This document shows, piece by piece, positions 26,316 to 35,456 of a stretch of DNA of 64,000 bases. The position numbers and the translations under genes are program-made. Every line of letters begins with the position of its first letter. Position 1 is the stretch's first letter. The DNA lies in contig DAPE01000011.1 of NCBI GenBank assembly GCA_002502045.1, forward strand, positions 62,001-126,000, given 5' to 3'. The notes beneath the pieces were generated by a model, which saw only the letters and a program-made list of their open reading frames with translations, did no database searches and had not been told where the DNA came from. This DNA is from Candidatus Parvarchaeota archaeon UBA573 (GTDB taxonomy: Archaea; Nanobdellota; Nanobdellia; Parvarchaeales; Parvarchaeaceae).

Positions 26316-29015
26316 ATGGAAAACCTGTCTACAAAATTAGAGAAAATATTAAAGGAGATGGGGTTTACAGAGCTTACTGAAATACAGAAGGCAGTTATAC
26401 CAAAAATAAAAGAAGGAAAAAACATAATCTTTAGAGCGCCTACTGGATACGGAAAGACACTGGCAGCATTCCTGCCTCTGCTTGATAAATTAAAACCTGA
26501 TGCAGAAGGAATACAACTTTTATATATAACTCCATTAAAATCGCTAAACCGAGACATATTCAAAAATATAATAAACATAAGCAACAAAATGGGTATTGAA
26601 GTAGACATCAGGCATGGAGACACAACCGCATATGAGCGAGCTAATCAGGCAACTATGCCACCTCACTGTTTAATAACAACTCCTGAAACAGTACAATCTA
26701 TCCTTCTTAGCAAGAGACTTGTTGAAAAGCTAAAAAATCTAAAGTATGTAATTGTAGATGAAATCCAGAGTTTAATGGAGTCCAAAAGAGGCACGCAGTT
26801 TTCTGTTGGATTAGAAAGGTTAAGAAGGATAGCTAATTTTCAAATTGTAGGTATAAGCGCTACTATATCGGACTTTAAGGAAACAAAAGAATACTTATCA
26901 GCAGAAGAGAGTGTTGAATTTTCAGGTGATAAAGAATATGATATAGAAGTGACTTACCCCAGCTTTAACAATGAGGATGAAGAAGTCGCATCAAAGGAGA
27001 ATGTTAGCAAGCTAGTGGCAAATTCTTTGAGGTATATAAGTGAAGAAATAAAAAAATCTAAATCCACAATAATATTTACAAATACCCGAGAAACCGCAGA
27101 ATTACTTGGTTCGAGATTAAGTAAATTTCTTAAAGACAAAAAAATGGAAGTACACCACAGTTCTCTATCCAAAGAAGTTAGGATGGAAATAGAAAACGCC
27201 TTTAAAATTGGAGACATTGACCTTATGATAGCCACAAGCTCATTGGAGCTAGGTATAGACATCGGAAATGTAGACTTAGTAATACAGTACATGTCACCTC
27301 GGCAAGTAATAAAACTTATACAAAGAGTTGGAAGGTCTAATCACAACCAATTAGGAATAGCTAAAGGGAAGTTAGTCACAATAAATATTGATGACTATCT
27401 AGAAAGTAAGGCAATAGACAACTGCAGATTAAAAAGGAAACTTGAAGTAATATCTTTACCCGTTGAAAGCTTGGATATACTTGCACACCAGATAGTCGGA
27501 TTGATTATAGATGGAGTACAAAAAAATGAGGAGATATTCAAAGTTGTCAAAAAAAGTTATGCATATAAAGATCTAAAAAAGGAAAAATTTGATCAAGTAA
27601 TAGACTTTCTAATAAAACATTATATGATTAGGTATTATGGGGATACATTAATAAGAACTAGGAAAGGCCTACTTTTTTATATAAATAACATTTCTTCAAT
27701 TCCCAACAAAAAAAGTTATGTAGTAATAGACAGCCTGCTTAACAAAAGGATAGGAGTTTTAGATGAGGAATTTGTAGCTGAAAATGCGAAGCCTGGGAAT
27801 AATTTTATAATGCGTGGAGAAAACTGGAAAATAATAAAAATAGAGAACCAAAAAATTGAGGTCACAAGAACAAATAGTAACATTGGAGCGATACCTGCTT
27901 GGGAAGGTGAGCTAATGCCAGTTTACAGATTTGTAGCAGAGGAAGCTGCAGATTTAAGGGAGAAATACTCCTCCAAGTTCTCAGTGCTAAAAGAACAAAA
28001 AGAGAATTTTGTTATACCTAATTCAAAACGGATTGTTGTAGAAAAGGTAGATGATTATGTAGTAATCCATTCAACATTTGGAAGCATGACAAATGAGGCT
28101 ATTGCAAAAGCACTTACATCCAAGATAACTGAAATAATAGGTGAAAGTGTAATTAGTAAAATTGATCCTTACAGGATAACAATAAAAACACACTTGCCTG
28201 CAGAAAAGATAAAGGACCTTATAATTAACTTAAATGACCTAGAAAAAAGAATAAAAGAAAATATAAAGAGAACTTCCTTATATGAGTACAGATTTTTAAA
28301 TATAGCAAAGAGATTTGGCGTTATAAATAAATACGCAGATTTTACAAAAATAAGATTGAGAAGCCTTATTGAGTTATACGACAACAGCATATTAGAAGAA
28401 GAAACTTTCAAAGAGATTTTTTCAAGTAAGGTAGACATAAAATCTGCAGAGGATATACTTAAAAAAATAAATAGTGGAGAGATATCTATAGTAGTAAATG
28501 ATGGCGAAGCCTCCCCTCTCGCATATGAAAGCCTAGAAACTAGTTATGGTGGATCAATAATAAAACCAAACGAAGCTAAAAAAGCCCTTAGACAACTTGT
28601 TCTTGAGAGGATAGAAAACACTGAAATTTTTATGCAGTGTATGAACTGCGGGTATAAAATAGGTAGTGTATTAGTTAAGAATACTGACGGCATAAAATGC
28701 CCTAAATGTAAAGCTAGATATATAGGATTCTATAAAATAAGACAAAAAAATATATATGAAAACGTGCTTAAAAAAGCACTAAAAAACAAGAAGCTAAGCA
28801 AGCAAGAACGGCTACTTTTTGAAAGCGTAAAACAAAATGGGGTCTTATATTTAGGATACGATAAAAAAGCATGCATCGTAAGCTCGGCCTATGGCATAGG
28901 AGCAAAGACTGCAAGCAGAATTTTATCGTCTTATAGTAAAAACGAAGATGAACTTATTGATAAAATCATAGAAGCAGAAAAAAATTATATAGAAACTAAA
29001 GAATTTTGGGCTTAA
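26316..29015 (+). CDS. lhr: Lhr-type superfamily 2 helicase with C-terminal zinc ribbon and HhH-like end
   Basis: An 899-residue helicase. The Q-motif region (MGFTELTEIQKAVIP) precedes Walker A APTGYGKT (41-48). Motif II is DEIQ (about 148-151), motif III includes SATI, and motifs V and VI are TSSLELGIDIGNVDLVIQ and QRVGRSNH. The Lhr core (winged helix and beta bundle) follows. Near the C terminus is a four-Cys zinc ribbon (CMNCG about 774, CPKC about 794), then YGIGAKTASRIL, a helix-hairpin-helix-like segment. Lhr proteins are 3'-5' DNA or RNA:DNA helicases linked to replication-coupled repair; the zinc-ribbon form resembles archaeal aLhr2-like proteins. It is transcribed alone, divergent from cca. 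Confidence 0.93.
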   Translation: MENLSTKLEKILKEMGFTELTEIQKAVIPKIKEGKNIIFRAPTGYGKTLAAFLPLLDKLKPDAEGIQLLYITPLKSLNRDIFKNIINISNKMGIEVDIRHGDTTAYERANQATMPPHCLITTPETVQSILLSKRLVEKLKNLKYVIVDEIQSLMESKRGTQFSVGLERLRRIANFQIVGISATISDFKETKEYLSAEESVEFSGDKEYDIEVTYPSFNNEDEEVASKENVSKLVANSLRYISEEIKKSKSTIIFTNTRETAELLGSRLSKFLKDKKMEVHHSSLSKEVRMEIENAFKIGDIDLMIATSSLELGIDIGNVDLVIQYMSPRQVIKLIQRVGRSNHNQLGIAKGKLVTINIDDYLESKAIDNCRLKRKLEVISLPVESLDILAHQIVGLIIDGVQKNEEIFKVVKKSYAYKDLKKEKFDQVIDFLIKHYMIRYYGDTLIRTRKGLLFYINNISSIPNKKSYVVIDSLLNKRIGVLDEEFVAENAKPGNNFIMRGENWKIIKIENQKIEVTRTNSNIGAIPAWEGELMPVYRFVAEEAADLREKYSSKFSVLKEQKENFVIPNSKRIVVEKVDDYVVIHSTFGSMTNEAIAKALTSKITEIIGESVISKIDPYRITIKTHLPAEKIKDLIINLNDLEKRIKENIKRTSLYEYRFLNIAKRFGVINKYADFTKIRLRSLIELYDNSILEEETFKEIFSSKVDIKSAEDILKKINSGEISIVVNDGEASPLAYESLETSYGGSIIKPNEAKKALRQLVLERIENTEIFMQCMNCGYKIGSVLVKNTDGIKCPKCKARYIGFYKIRQKNIYENVLKKALKNKKLSKQERLLFESVKQNGVLYLGYDKKACIVSSAYGIGAKTASRILSSYSKNEDELIDKIIEAEKNYIETKEFWA

Positions 29016-29016
29016 A

Positions 29017-29715
29017 TTAAACAAAAATGCTATCTGCGTTATGATCCTTACCATGCGAAACGCACACTAAGTCTGGCTTAAGTTCCTTTATTTTATTTAT
29101 GCTGTTTACAAGAGAGATATAATCCTCAAAAAATGGCGGAGATTCAAGCCGTTTATCTGTACCCTGCAACAAATCACCAACTAATACCGTGTTTGAATCT
29201 ATTAAATAAATCGATATTGAATCCTTTGTATGGCCAGGAGTTTCTATTATCTTTGCATTAATACCCATCTCTTTTGGGAAAACGCCTTCCTTTAATTTCA
29301 TATCTGGCTTTATATATTTTGGTTTCATGAATTTAGCCATTAATGGTAACATACGCACAACAAATTTATTTTTAAAAGATTTTGAATTTGAAACTGGCAT
29401 TAAAAGGCCTTTAGTTCCATCAACATAAGGTATCCCATTTTCATGTATACCTATATGAGCATTGCTCATTTTCTGTAATGCATAAGCACTTCCGAAGTGG
29501 TCAACATGCGAATGTGTAAGCAATATGTATTTTATATCACTTACAGATTTGCCTATGCTATTTATGTAGGCAATTATTTTCTTTTCGCTATTTGGCAGGC
29601 CAGTGTCAACCAATATTAAACCGTTCTTGGATTCTATTAAAAATGCTTTGGAGTGTCCTAAATTTATTTCATGCAGTTTATCATTTATTTTTATACCTAA
29701 ATCTTTCTTTACCAT
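29017..29715 (-). CDS. Metallo-beta-lactamase-fold hydrolase
   Basis: A 232-residue MBL-fold protein with the metal-binding signature THSHVDHFG (His68, His70, Asp72, His73), a later ETPGHTKDS (third His about 161), a GDLLQG segment (Asp ligand) and a C-terminal SHGKDH His. All ligands for a two-metal site are present. The overall form resembles glyoxalase II-like or general MBL hydrolases; the substrate cannot be assigned. It converges with the helicase gene, the two stops lying one base apart, and its start is about 50 bases from the C/D box sRNA upstream on the same strand. Confidence 0.88.
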   Translation of the reverse strand: MVKKDLGIKINDKLHEINLGHSKAFLIESKNGLILVDTGLPNSEKKIIAYINSIGKSVSDIKYILLTHSHVDHFGSAYALQKMSNAHIGIHENGIPYVDGTKGLLMPVSNSKSFKNKFVVRMLPLMAKFMKPKYIKPDMKLKEGVFPKEMGINAKIIETPGHTKDSISIYLIDSNTVLVGDLLQGTDKRLESPPFFEDYISLVNSINKIKELKPDLVCVSHGKDHNADSIFV

Positions 29716-29762
29716 ACTAGAATAAAAAATTACTTTTATAAATGTTTATTTGTGTAATAAAA

Positions 29763-29825
29763 GCGCTCAGAAGCTACCCTAATCTTCATTGTAAAACTCA
29801 GCAGGTGTTCATTTCATCATTGCGC
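29763..29825 (-). ncRNA. C/D box sRNA (2'-O-methylation guide)
   Basis: On the minus strand, reading 5' to 3', a GCGC terminal stem is followed by box C (ATGATGA, 29814-29820), a 12-base guide (AATGAACACCTG), box D' (CTGA, 29798-29801), an 8-base spacer, box C' (ATGAAGA, 29783-29789), a second 12-base guide (TTAGGGTAGCTT), box D (CTGA, 29767-29770) and the closing GCGC. Both guides being 12 bases long is the archaeal arrangement. The D guide is complementary to AAGCUACCCUAA. The AAGCUACCC part matches, from memory, a conserved run of archaeal 23S rRNA domain V close to the peptidyl transferase centre, and would direct methylation of the U. The D' guide target is not recognised. The RNA starts three bases after the stop of the 180-aa gene, so it is probably processed from that mRNA. 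Confidence 0.87.
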
Positions 29826-29828
29826 GGA

Positions 29829-30371
29829 CTAATTTAAATTAATTTTAGGTATACTAGAACTATTGGAAGAATTAGATGATGTAAAGAATGCAAGTATAAA
29901 TGTAGAATTAGAATCTATCGAATTAACTTTTATGTTATAAGGTATAAGAGGGGTATTAGAACCCTGTTGTATTAAGAACCAGGAGGTACCTTCGCTTGCA
30001 TTTGCGCACATTGGCCCAATAAATTGCTTTGAGAAGATGCATGTCAGATCTCCATTAGAAACATTATAAGAGATATTTTCACTTTGTAGCATGTTCTCTG
30101 TTAATTCTAACATATTTGATATATTGTCTGCTAAAAGCGTAGAAACTGGAATATCCGACGAAAATGCAATTATACTGTCTGGAACGCCCTGCTGTATTGT
30201 AATCGAATTTCCAAGATATGTAGAATTAGGACTTAGAAGATTAGTTGGTACAACAATGTAATAACTGACTGGAGCACTGCTAGAAACATGCGGAAAGAAA
30301 AAGAAAATTGATGAAACAAAAGCTATAGCTATAAACAATGCTGCAGCTTGCTTTAATCTTATATTTACCAT
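29829..30371 (-). CDS. Small secreted or membrane-anchored protein (180 aa), unknown function
   Basis: A 180-residue protein with an N-terminal hydrophobic segment (about 7-28) after a short basic leader, then an external domain with many Asn-X-Ser/Thr sequons and two Cys (about 111 and 122) that could pair. The later part (GTSWFLIQQGSNTPLIPYNIKV, then a beta strand) is faintly like DUF4430-type extracellular domains; this is a weak resemblance only. The C-terminal tail is Ser/Asn-rich. It stands between the APC permease gene and the C/D box sRNA on the same strand. There is a 40-base AT-rich gap upstream in which a promoter could lie. Confidence 0.65.
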   Translation of the reverse strand: MVNIRLKQAAALFIAIAFVSSIFFFFPHVSSSAPVSYYIVVPTNLLSPNSTYLGNSITIQQGVPDSIIAFSSDIPVSTLLADNISNMLELTENMLQSENISYNVSNGDLTCIFSKQFIGPMCANASEGTSWFLIQQGSNTPLIPYNIKVNSIDSNSTFILAFFTSSNSSNSSSIPKINLN

Positions 30372-30411
30372 ATTTAAATTATTTTATTTGAACCTATAAA
30401 GTATTAAAACT

Positions 30412-31764
30412 TTATTTTATTAAAGCATAACCTATAAGGGCCACTACTAGAATTAATATTAGGCCTATTAAGAAAGGAAGCGGGGAGAAAGCAATCAAAG
30501 CCAATAGGACTGCAAAAACGAAGAAGCCAAATAAAGCCCTTGAATAATTTTTCTTTTTAGTATAAACATAACCATATCCAAATGCAAAGAATACAAATGC
30601 AGCAGCAAATGCGAGTGCACTTATTATTATCAGAGATATATAACTGAAAACACCAGAACTAACTATTGCAGGTGCAAATATAGTTATTAAGACTATAGGA
30701 ACTGCTGCTGTTATAAGAAGTTTGAGGTTTTCGTCTCTTTGAAGAAAAGCAGGCATTAAACCATCTTTTGAAACATCATCTAATGTCCTATTTGAAGCGT
30801 TTATCAATGCAAACGCAGTTAAAAGTATTACGATTATAGACAAACCTACAACTATGTATTCAACACCTAAACCAAATGGTGCAGATAGTATGTTGGCAGT
30901 AAAGATATTCGCAGTAGGGATACTTGATAATATCGGATAAATAAGTTTACCTACAGACGCTGAATTTTCAGCAGTGTAAACAAATGTCTGCACTAGCCCA
31001 AAGAGAATTATGGCGGTTATTATTATTGCTAATAAAGCTTTTGCTACATCTGTTCTTTTTTCTCCTTTATAAACAATAGAGGCTCCTTCAAATCCACCAT
31101 ACATCCAGAGTAATATTAATAAACCAAATAAAAATAATGGCGCTGAAACAGGAAGTACATATGAAATCTGAACTCCTGATGGAGCAGCGGTCTTGCTTGA
31201 AAAGAAAGCTATAATTCCTAATGCAATAAGAAGTAAAACGAAAAATATCTTTAAAGCCCCTGCAAAATTTAAAGTCCTTCTAGCCTTGTTATAAAACATC
31301 AATATCCACATTATAACGAATATTATATCAATTATAGCTATAGACATGAACGGACTTAATCCGAAAAATAGAGAAAGCTCACCGACAGAAGCTATTCCTG
31401 CTGCCGTAATTGTTATTATAAAAGAAACTATAATCAGAAATGCAAATATGAATGAATATTCCTTTGTTATAGTATTCTTAAGAAAGTTATAAGGATTATG
31501 ATTATGTGTTATGCTTATATCGTATATTAGCATTGCAATCAAAAGCGCTAGAAAACCAGCACCTATAACAAGGTATATTGATAATGCCCCTCCATAAATC
31601 AACGCTACAAAAAGTGGTATCACTAATATACCTAAACCGATTACGCCTGCTAACCCGTGGAGATAAAGCTCAAAAAATGAATGTACTTTCTCTTTTTTCT
31701 TAGCGATTTTCTGTTTATTTCTAGTCTTGCTAACCTTAACATTCTTTTTAGCTTTTTTTTGCAT
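30412..31764 (-). CDS. APC-family amino acid permease
   Basis: A 450-residue polytopic protein with a basic Lys-rich cytosolic leader (about 1-25) and about twelve hydrophobic helices. The first helix contains GLAGVIGLGILVIP, which matches the Gly-rich substrate-binding break in TM1 of the APC superfamily (GxIGxGI). A second unwound segment (GFEGASIVYKGE) corresponds to TM6. The likely role is secondary uptake of amino acids or polyamines by symport or antiport. For an organism with limited biosynthesis, uptake of amino acids would fit. The substrate is not predictable. It is followed on the same strand by the small secreted protein gene. Confidence 0.88.
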   Translation of the reverse strand: MQKKAKKNVKVSKTRNKQKIAKKKEKVHSFFELYLHGLAGVIGLGILVIPLFVALIYGGALSIYLVIGAGFLALLIAMLIYDISITHNHNPYNFLKNTITKEYSFIFAFLIIVSFIITITAAGIASVGELSLFFGLSPFMSIAIIDIIFVIMWILMFYNKARRTLNFAGALKIFFVLLLIALGIIAFFSSKTAAPSGVQISYVLPVSAPLFLFGLLILLWMYGGFEGASIVYKGEKRTDVAKALLAIIITAIILFGLVQTFVYTAENSASVGKLIYPILSSIPTANIFTANILSAPFGLGVEYIVVGLSIIVILLTAFALINASNRTLDDVSKDGLMPAFLQRDENLKLLITAAVPIVLITIFAPAIVSSGVFSYISLIIISALAFAAAFVFFAFGYGYVYTKKKNYSRALFGFFVFAVLLALIAFSPLPFLIGLILILVVALIGYALIK

Positions 31765-31796
31765 ATATTATAATAATAGGTAATATGCTATTTAAA

Positions 31797-33185
31797 TCAT
31801 TTGTATTTGCTTTCTCTCTTACTTGAATCAGTTAAAAGTACAAATTCCGCATTTTTTCTGAATTCCGCTAAATTACTTGAATTAAGATAAGTCATCGAGG
31901 ACCTTAAACCACCAACAAGATTATTTACTATTTTTAGTACGCTGCCTTTGTAGGGAATTAAAGTTTCAGTTCCTTCTGGAGTGTAACCTTCTAGGTCTGC
32001 AGATTCCTCAGTTTTCAAAGCTCTATCTGAAAAAGCATTTATTGAAGCCATTCCTCTGTAAAATTTATAATTGGTATTCTCTTTTGTAATAACAACGCCA
32101 GGACTTTCATCTGTTCCAGCAAACAACCCTCCTATCATTGCAGCATCTGCACCCGCAGCAATCGCCTTTGCAAAATCACCTGATTTACTTATTCCACCGT
32201 CTGCTATTATATTAACGCCATTTTTTGCGCATTCAATTATCGCACTCAACTGTGGATAACCTACTCCAGCTACAGGACGCGTAAGACATGCTCCTCCAGG
32301 ACCTATACCAATTTTAACACAGTCTGCTCCTGCTTTTTTAAGGTTTAAAACCCCCTCCTTTGTTGCTACATTCCCTGCTATAACACTTACACCTAGTTTC
32401 TTAACGGATTTTACTACATCAGCTGTCTTATTTAAATAGCCATTTGCAACATCTACAACTATAAAGTCTGTTTCTGCGTCTATCAAGGCCTTTGCCCTTT
32501 CTAAATAATCATTTCCTATACCTATTGATCCACCTACTATCAGTCTTCCATTCTTGTCTTTTGATGCCTTTGAGTAACCGTCTAATAGCTTTACATCCTT
32601 TGAGGTTATCATACCTGTTAGATTACCTTCCTTGTCTACTAACGGCAATTTTTCAATTTTGTTTTTATACATAAGCTGCTTTGCGTCATTAAGTGGTATT
32701 CCCTTGTGTGCAGTTATAACATCCTTCGTCATTAACTCGTTTACTTTCTTTTTTTGATTTTCTTCAAATTCAAAGTCTCTTCTTGTTATTATGCCAATTA
32801 ACTTTCCTTTGTCCACAACTGGAAAACTAGTAACCTTTTTTTCCGTTACTAAATTACGCAATTCTTCTATTGTAAAATCTTTACCCACAACGTATGGTTT
32901 TTCTATGATGATATTCTGTTCACGTTTTACTCGTGTTATCTCGAGAACCTCATTTTCTATTGAATTAAAGCGATGTATTATGCCTACTCCTCCCACCTTT
33001 GCCATTGCTATTGCCATTATATGCTCGGTAACTGTATCCATATTGGAGCTGACTAGAGGGATATTTAGCTTTATTTTGTCTGTAATATATGTAGAGGTAT
33101 CAACCTGCCATCTTGAATTTACAGAAGAGACCCTTGGGATAAGAAGAACATCATCAAACGTGAATTTATCTTCAACAACTTTCAT
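31797..33185 (-). CDS. guaB: IMP dehydrogenase-like protein with CBS pair (IMPDH/GMP reductase family)
   Basis: A 462-residue TIM-barrel enzyme with an inserted CBS pair (about 90-205). The N terminus ([13 protein letters not shown]) and the nucleotide-binding loops ([25 protein letters not shown]) are typical of the family. The catalytic Cys loop reads [15 protein letters not shown] (Cys about 299) instead of the usual SICTTR. The flap has SDRAL where IMPDH normally has an Arg-Tyr pair, and YRGMAS replaces YRGMGS. IMPDH oxidises IMP to XMP, the first committed step to GMP; the altered residues leave open a GMP reductase-like activity. It has a TATA box 27 bases upstream, and tRNA-Ala is divergent. 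Confidence 0.88.
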   Translation of the reverse strand: MKVVEDKFTFDDVLLIPRVSSVNSRWQVDTSTYITDKIKLNIPLVSSNMDTVTEHIMAIAMAKVGGVGIIHRFNSIENEVLEITRVKREQNIIIEKPYVVGKDFTIEELRNLVTEKKVTSFPVVDKGKLIGIITRRDFEFEENQKKKVNELMTKDVITAHKGIPLNDAKQLMYKNKIEKLPLVDKEGNLTGMITSKDVKLLDGYSKASKDKNGRLIVGGSIGIGNDYLERAKALIDAETDFIVVDVANGYLNKTADVVKSVKKLGVSVIAGNVATKEGVLNLKKAGADCVKIGIGPGGACLTRPVAGVGYPQLSAIIECAKNGVNIIADGGISKSGDFAKAIAAGADAAMIGGLFAGTDESPGVVITKENTNYKFYRGMASINAFSDRALKTEESADLEGYTPEGTETLIPYKGSVLKIVNNLVGGLRSSMTYLNSSNLAEFRKNAEFVLLTDSSKRESKYK

Positions 33186-33211
33186 ACCAAAAATTATAAA
33201 AGAAGTATTAA

Positions 33212-33219
33212 GTTATAAA
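33212..33219 (-). promoter_or_regulatory. TATA box for the IMPDH-like gene
   Basis: TTTATAAC on the minus strand, 27 bases before the ATG at 33185, with a purine/pyrimidine run upstream. The spacing fits a leaderless archaeal transcript. Confidence 0.5.
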
Positions 33220-33289
33220 GGTTTAATATTGCACAAGCATTATTAAAATGGAAAGCTTTTATTTTAAATTATTATTAAATATGAGTTAT

Positions 33290-33362
33290 GGGCCGATGGC
33301 GCAATTGGCAACGCGCTCCCCTTGCACGGGAGAGACTGTGGGTTCAAATCCCATTCGGTCCA
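33290..33362 (+). tRNA. tRNA-Ala (UGC)
   Basis: A 73-base cloverleaf: acceptor GGGCCGA/TCGGTCC with discriminator A, D-stem GCGC/GCGC, anticodon arm CTCCC-CTTGCAC-GGGAG (anticodon TGC), T-loop TTCAAAT. The G3-U70 wobble pair, the universal identity mark for alanyl-tRNA synthetase, is present. No CCA is encoded. A TTTAAATTATT run about 25-30 bases upstream could be its promoter. Confidence 0.97.
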
Positions 33363-33409
33363 CTTTGATTAATGTAAAGACTTTAAAGCATCAACTATAT
33401 TAAAAAAAG

Positions 33410-34000
33410 ATGGATTACTACAAAAATGGGGAAGAGAAATTTGGAGTTATTTCGTCTAGACTTTACTCGTTTGGCTCGTCAAGATCAATGCAAAAATTTT
33501 ATTGCTTTATATCAAAGGACATAAAAAAAGAAAAGCCAAAAAGCATACTTGATATTGGCGCAGGTCCTGGGGATTTAGCAATAAAATTAAGTGAAATAAA
33601 AAACACGAAAGTCTTTTGTATTGACCCTTCTGTCTCTATGAAAAAGATAGCTGAAAACAAATTTGCTAAAAGAAAGATAAAAAATATAGAATACAAACTA
33701 GGAAGCAGCCGTTATATACCAATTAAAGAAAAATTTGATGTTATTGTGACAACTATATCCTTCCATCATTGGAAAGAAAAAGAGAGCAGTATAAGGTACA
33801 TTTTAAAGAGACTAAATGAAAAGGGGAAATTTATTATATATGAATTCTGCTATGACAAATTAAATGCCATACAAAAGATGTCTATAGGGAAACATAGCTT
33901 GTCAATTAAACAAGCAAAAAGCTACAAATTTAGAGGATATAAGAAAGAAATAGAGATAACTAACAAGATTATAAAAGTATCTTTTACAAAGGATTCTTAA
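33410..34000 (+). CDS. Class I SAM-dependent methyltransferase
   Basis: A 196-residue Rossmann-fold methyltransferase. Motif I is ILDIGAGPGDLAI (about 44-56), motif II VFCIDPS with the acidic residue that holds the ribose, and motif IV FDVIVTTISFHHW, the HHW form common in Methyltransf_11-type small-molecule methyltransferases such as UbiE. The ATG lies 47 bases after tRNA-Ala. The acceptor substrate cannot be told; the C-terminal part is short and basic. It is flanked by two tRNA genes on the same strand, which raises but does not prove a role in RNA modification. Confidence 0.85.
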   Translation: MDYYKNGEEKFGVISSRLYSFGSSRSMQKFYCFISKDIKKEKPKSILDIGAGPGDLAIKLSEIKNTKVFCIDPSVSMKKIAENKFAKRKIKNIEYKLGSSRYIPIKEKFDVIVTTISFHHWKEKESSIRYILKRLNEKGKFIIYEFCYDKLNAIQKMSIGKHSLSIKQAKSYKFRGYKKEIEITNKIIKVSFTKDS

Positions 34001-34002
34001 AC

Positions 34003-34010
34003 ATATAAAT
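34003..34010 (+). promoter_or_regulatory. TATA box for tRNA-Ile
   Basis: ATATAAAT on the plus strand, 25 bases before the first base of the mature tRNA at 34036, the expected distance for an archaeal tRNA promoter. Confidence 0.5.
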
Positions 34011-34035
34011 AATAAAGTGATAAATTATAGCTTAT

Positions 34036-34109
34036 GGTCTGGTAGCTTAGCCAGGTGGAGCGTTCGACTGATAATCGAAAGGCCGGGAGTCCAAATCTCC
34101 CCCAGACCA
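34036..34109 (+). tRNA. tRNA-Ile (GAU)
   Basis: A 74-base cloverleaf: acceptor GGTCTGG/CCAGACC with discriminator A, D-stem GCTT/GAGC with a T-G wobble, anticodon arm TTCGA-CTGATAA-TCGAA (anticodon GAT), T-stem GGGAG/CTCCC. The T-loop reads TCCAAAT instead of TTCAAAT, so the normally invariant T55 (pseudouridine in the RNA) is C. No encoded CCA. Confidence 0.95.
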
Positions 34110-34205
34110 CTATGTTTTTAATTATATTTAGAAAAAGTGGAATACTATAACCCAGTAAAACTTAAGATTATCATTAATATTCATATTTAGCATAAAAAAA
34201 ATAAG

Positions 34206-34212
34206 CTTAAAT
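34206..34212 (+). promoter_or_regulatory. TATA-like box for the SAM synthetase gene
   Basis: CTTAAAT on the plus strand, 22 bases before the ATG at 34235, in a 125-base gap after tRNA-Ile. No riboswitch-like stem set is visible in this gap; the transcript would be leaderless. Confidence 0.4.
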
Positions 34213-34234
34213 CGATTAAAAAATTAATATTTAA

Positions 34235-35452
34235 ATGAATTTTATAGCAATAGAAAAAGACAATGCAAAAAACATTGAAAAGCAGAGAATAGAGATAGTA
34301 GAAAGGAAAGGGTTAGGCCATCCAGATTACTTAGCTGATTCGATAGCTGAAAACTTTTCAATAAACCTTTCAAAGTATTATATCGAACATTTTGGAAGGA
34401 TACTGCACCATAATGTAGATAAATTAGAAGTAATCGGGGGTGAGACTAAACCAGCATTTAATGGCGGAAAGATAACAAAACCTATAACAATACTTTTTTC
34501 AGGCAGAGCAACTGGCAGTGTAGACAATGATACTATACCATTAAAAGAGATAGCTGAAAACTCAGCAAAGACGTGGATAAAACATAATATAAGATTTTTA
34601 GATGCTGACAAACTAAGATACCTATTCGAAACAAATAACGGCTCTGTAAACTTAGCTGATGCTTTTCAAAGAAACGGGAAACCTGGCTCAAATGACACCT
34701 CTTTTGCAGTAGGTTATTACCCATACAGTGTACTTGAAAATTTGGTTTTAAAAACAGAGAATTACCTTAATTCTAAAGAATTTAAATCAAAATTCCAGTT
34801 TTCGGGTGAGGATATAAAGATAATGGGAGTAAGAATAAAAAACAAGATTAAGATTACGATTGCAATGGCAATGGTTGATAAATTTATTTCTTCAGAAGAT
34901 GATTACTTCAAAAAGAAAAAAGAAGTGGCTGAAGATGCTTTGGAATATATTAAAAACCTAAACGAAAAACTTGAAAATGAAAGCATGATAAACCAGAAAA
35001 GAAAAATAGAACTTGCAATAAATGGTATGGATAAAAAGAATAGAGGCATAAAAGGATGTTATCTTACAGTTACTGGTTTAAGCGCTGAGAGTGGCGATGA
35101 CGGCGCAGTTGGCAGAGGCAACAGAGTAAACGGATTAATAACGCCAAATAGAGTAATGACGTTAGAAGCCGCAGCAGGCAAAAACCCTGTAAACCATATA
35201 GGAAAGATATACAGTCTATTTTCATTTGATCTTTCAAAAAAGATATATGATAAATTTGGAATAAAAAACCAGATAAAAATGGTAGGAAGGATAGGTAATG
35301 ATTTGAGCAAGCCCCTGGCATTTTCATTAGTATTAGAAAGAAATGCTGATAAAACTCAGAAAAAAGACATAATGGCTTTTATAAATGAAGAGCTGTTAAG
35401 TATAAATGAAATCACAAATAAGATAATAGAAGGACAATTTAAAGTCTGCTGA
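34235..35452 (+). CDS. mat: S-adenosylmethionine synthetase, archaeal type
   Basis: A 405-residue archaeal MAT, a family distant from bacterial MetK. Diagnostic blocks are [17 protein letters not shown] near the N terminus, [13 protein letters not shown], an AxGxxN-like FSGRATG segment, FAVGYYP, and the Gly-rich [15 protein letters not shown] loop. It makes SAM from methionine and ATP, the methyl donor for enzymes such as the nearby methyltransferase and the fibrillarin that works with C/D box guides. The length is as expected for the family. The aRF1 gene starts four bases after its stop on the same strand, so the two are cotranscribed. Confidence 0.97.
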   Translation: MNFIAIEKDNAKNIEKQRIEIVERKGLGHPDYLADSIAENFSINLSKYYIEHFGRILHHNVDKLEVIGGETKPAFNGGKITKPITILFSGRATGSVDNDTIPLKEIAENSAKTWIKHNIRFLDADKLRYLFETNNGSVNLADAFQRNGKPGSNDTSFAVGYYPYSVLENLVLKTENYLNSKEFKSKFQFSGEDIKIMGVRIKNKIKITIAMAMVDKFISSEDDYFKKKKEVAEDALEYIKNLNEKLENESMINQKRKIELAINGMDKKNRGIKGCYLTVTGLSAESGDDGAVGRGNRVNGLITPNRVMTLEAAAGKNPVNHIGKIYSLFSFDLSKKIYDKFGIKNQIKMVGRIGNDLSKPLAFSLVLERNADKTQKKDIMAFINEELLSINEITNKIIEGQFKVC

Positions 35453-35456
35453 TTTT

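Noticed and set aside
34110-34234. Possible SAM riboswitch before the SAM synthetase gene
   Set aside because: The gap is AT-rich without conserved stems, and the TATA-like box lies so close to the ATG that there would be no leader to fold.
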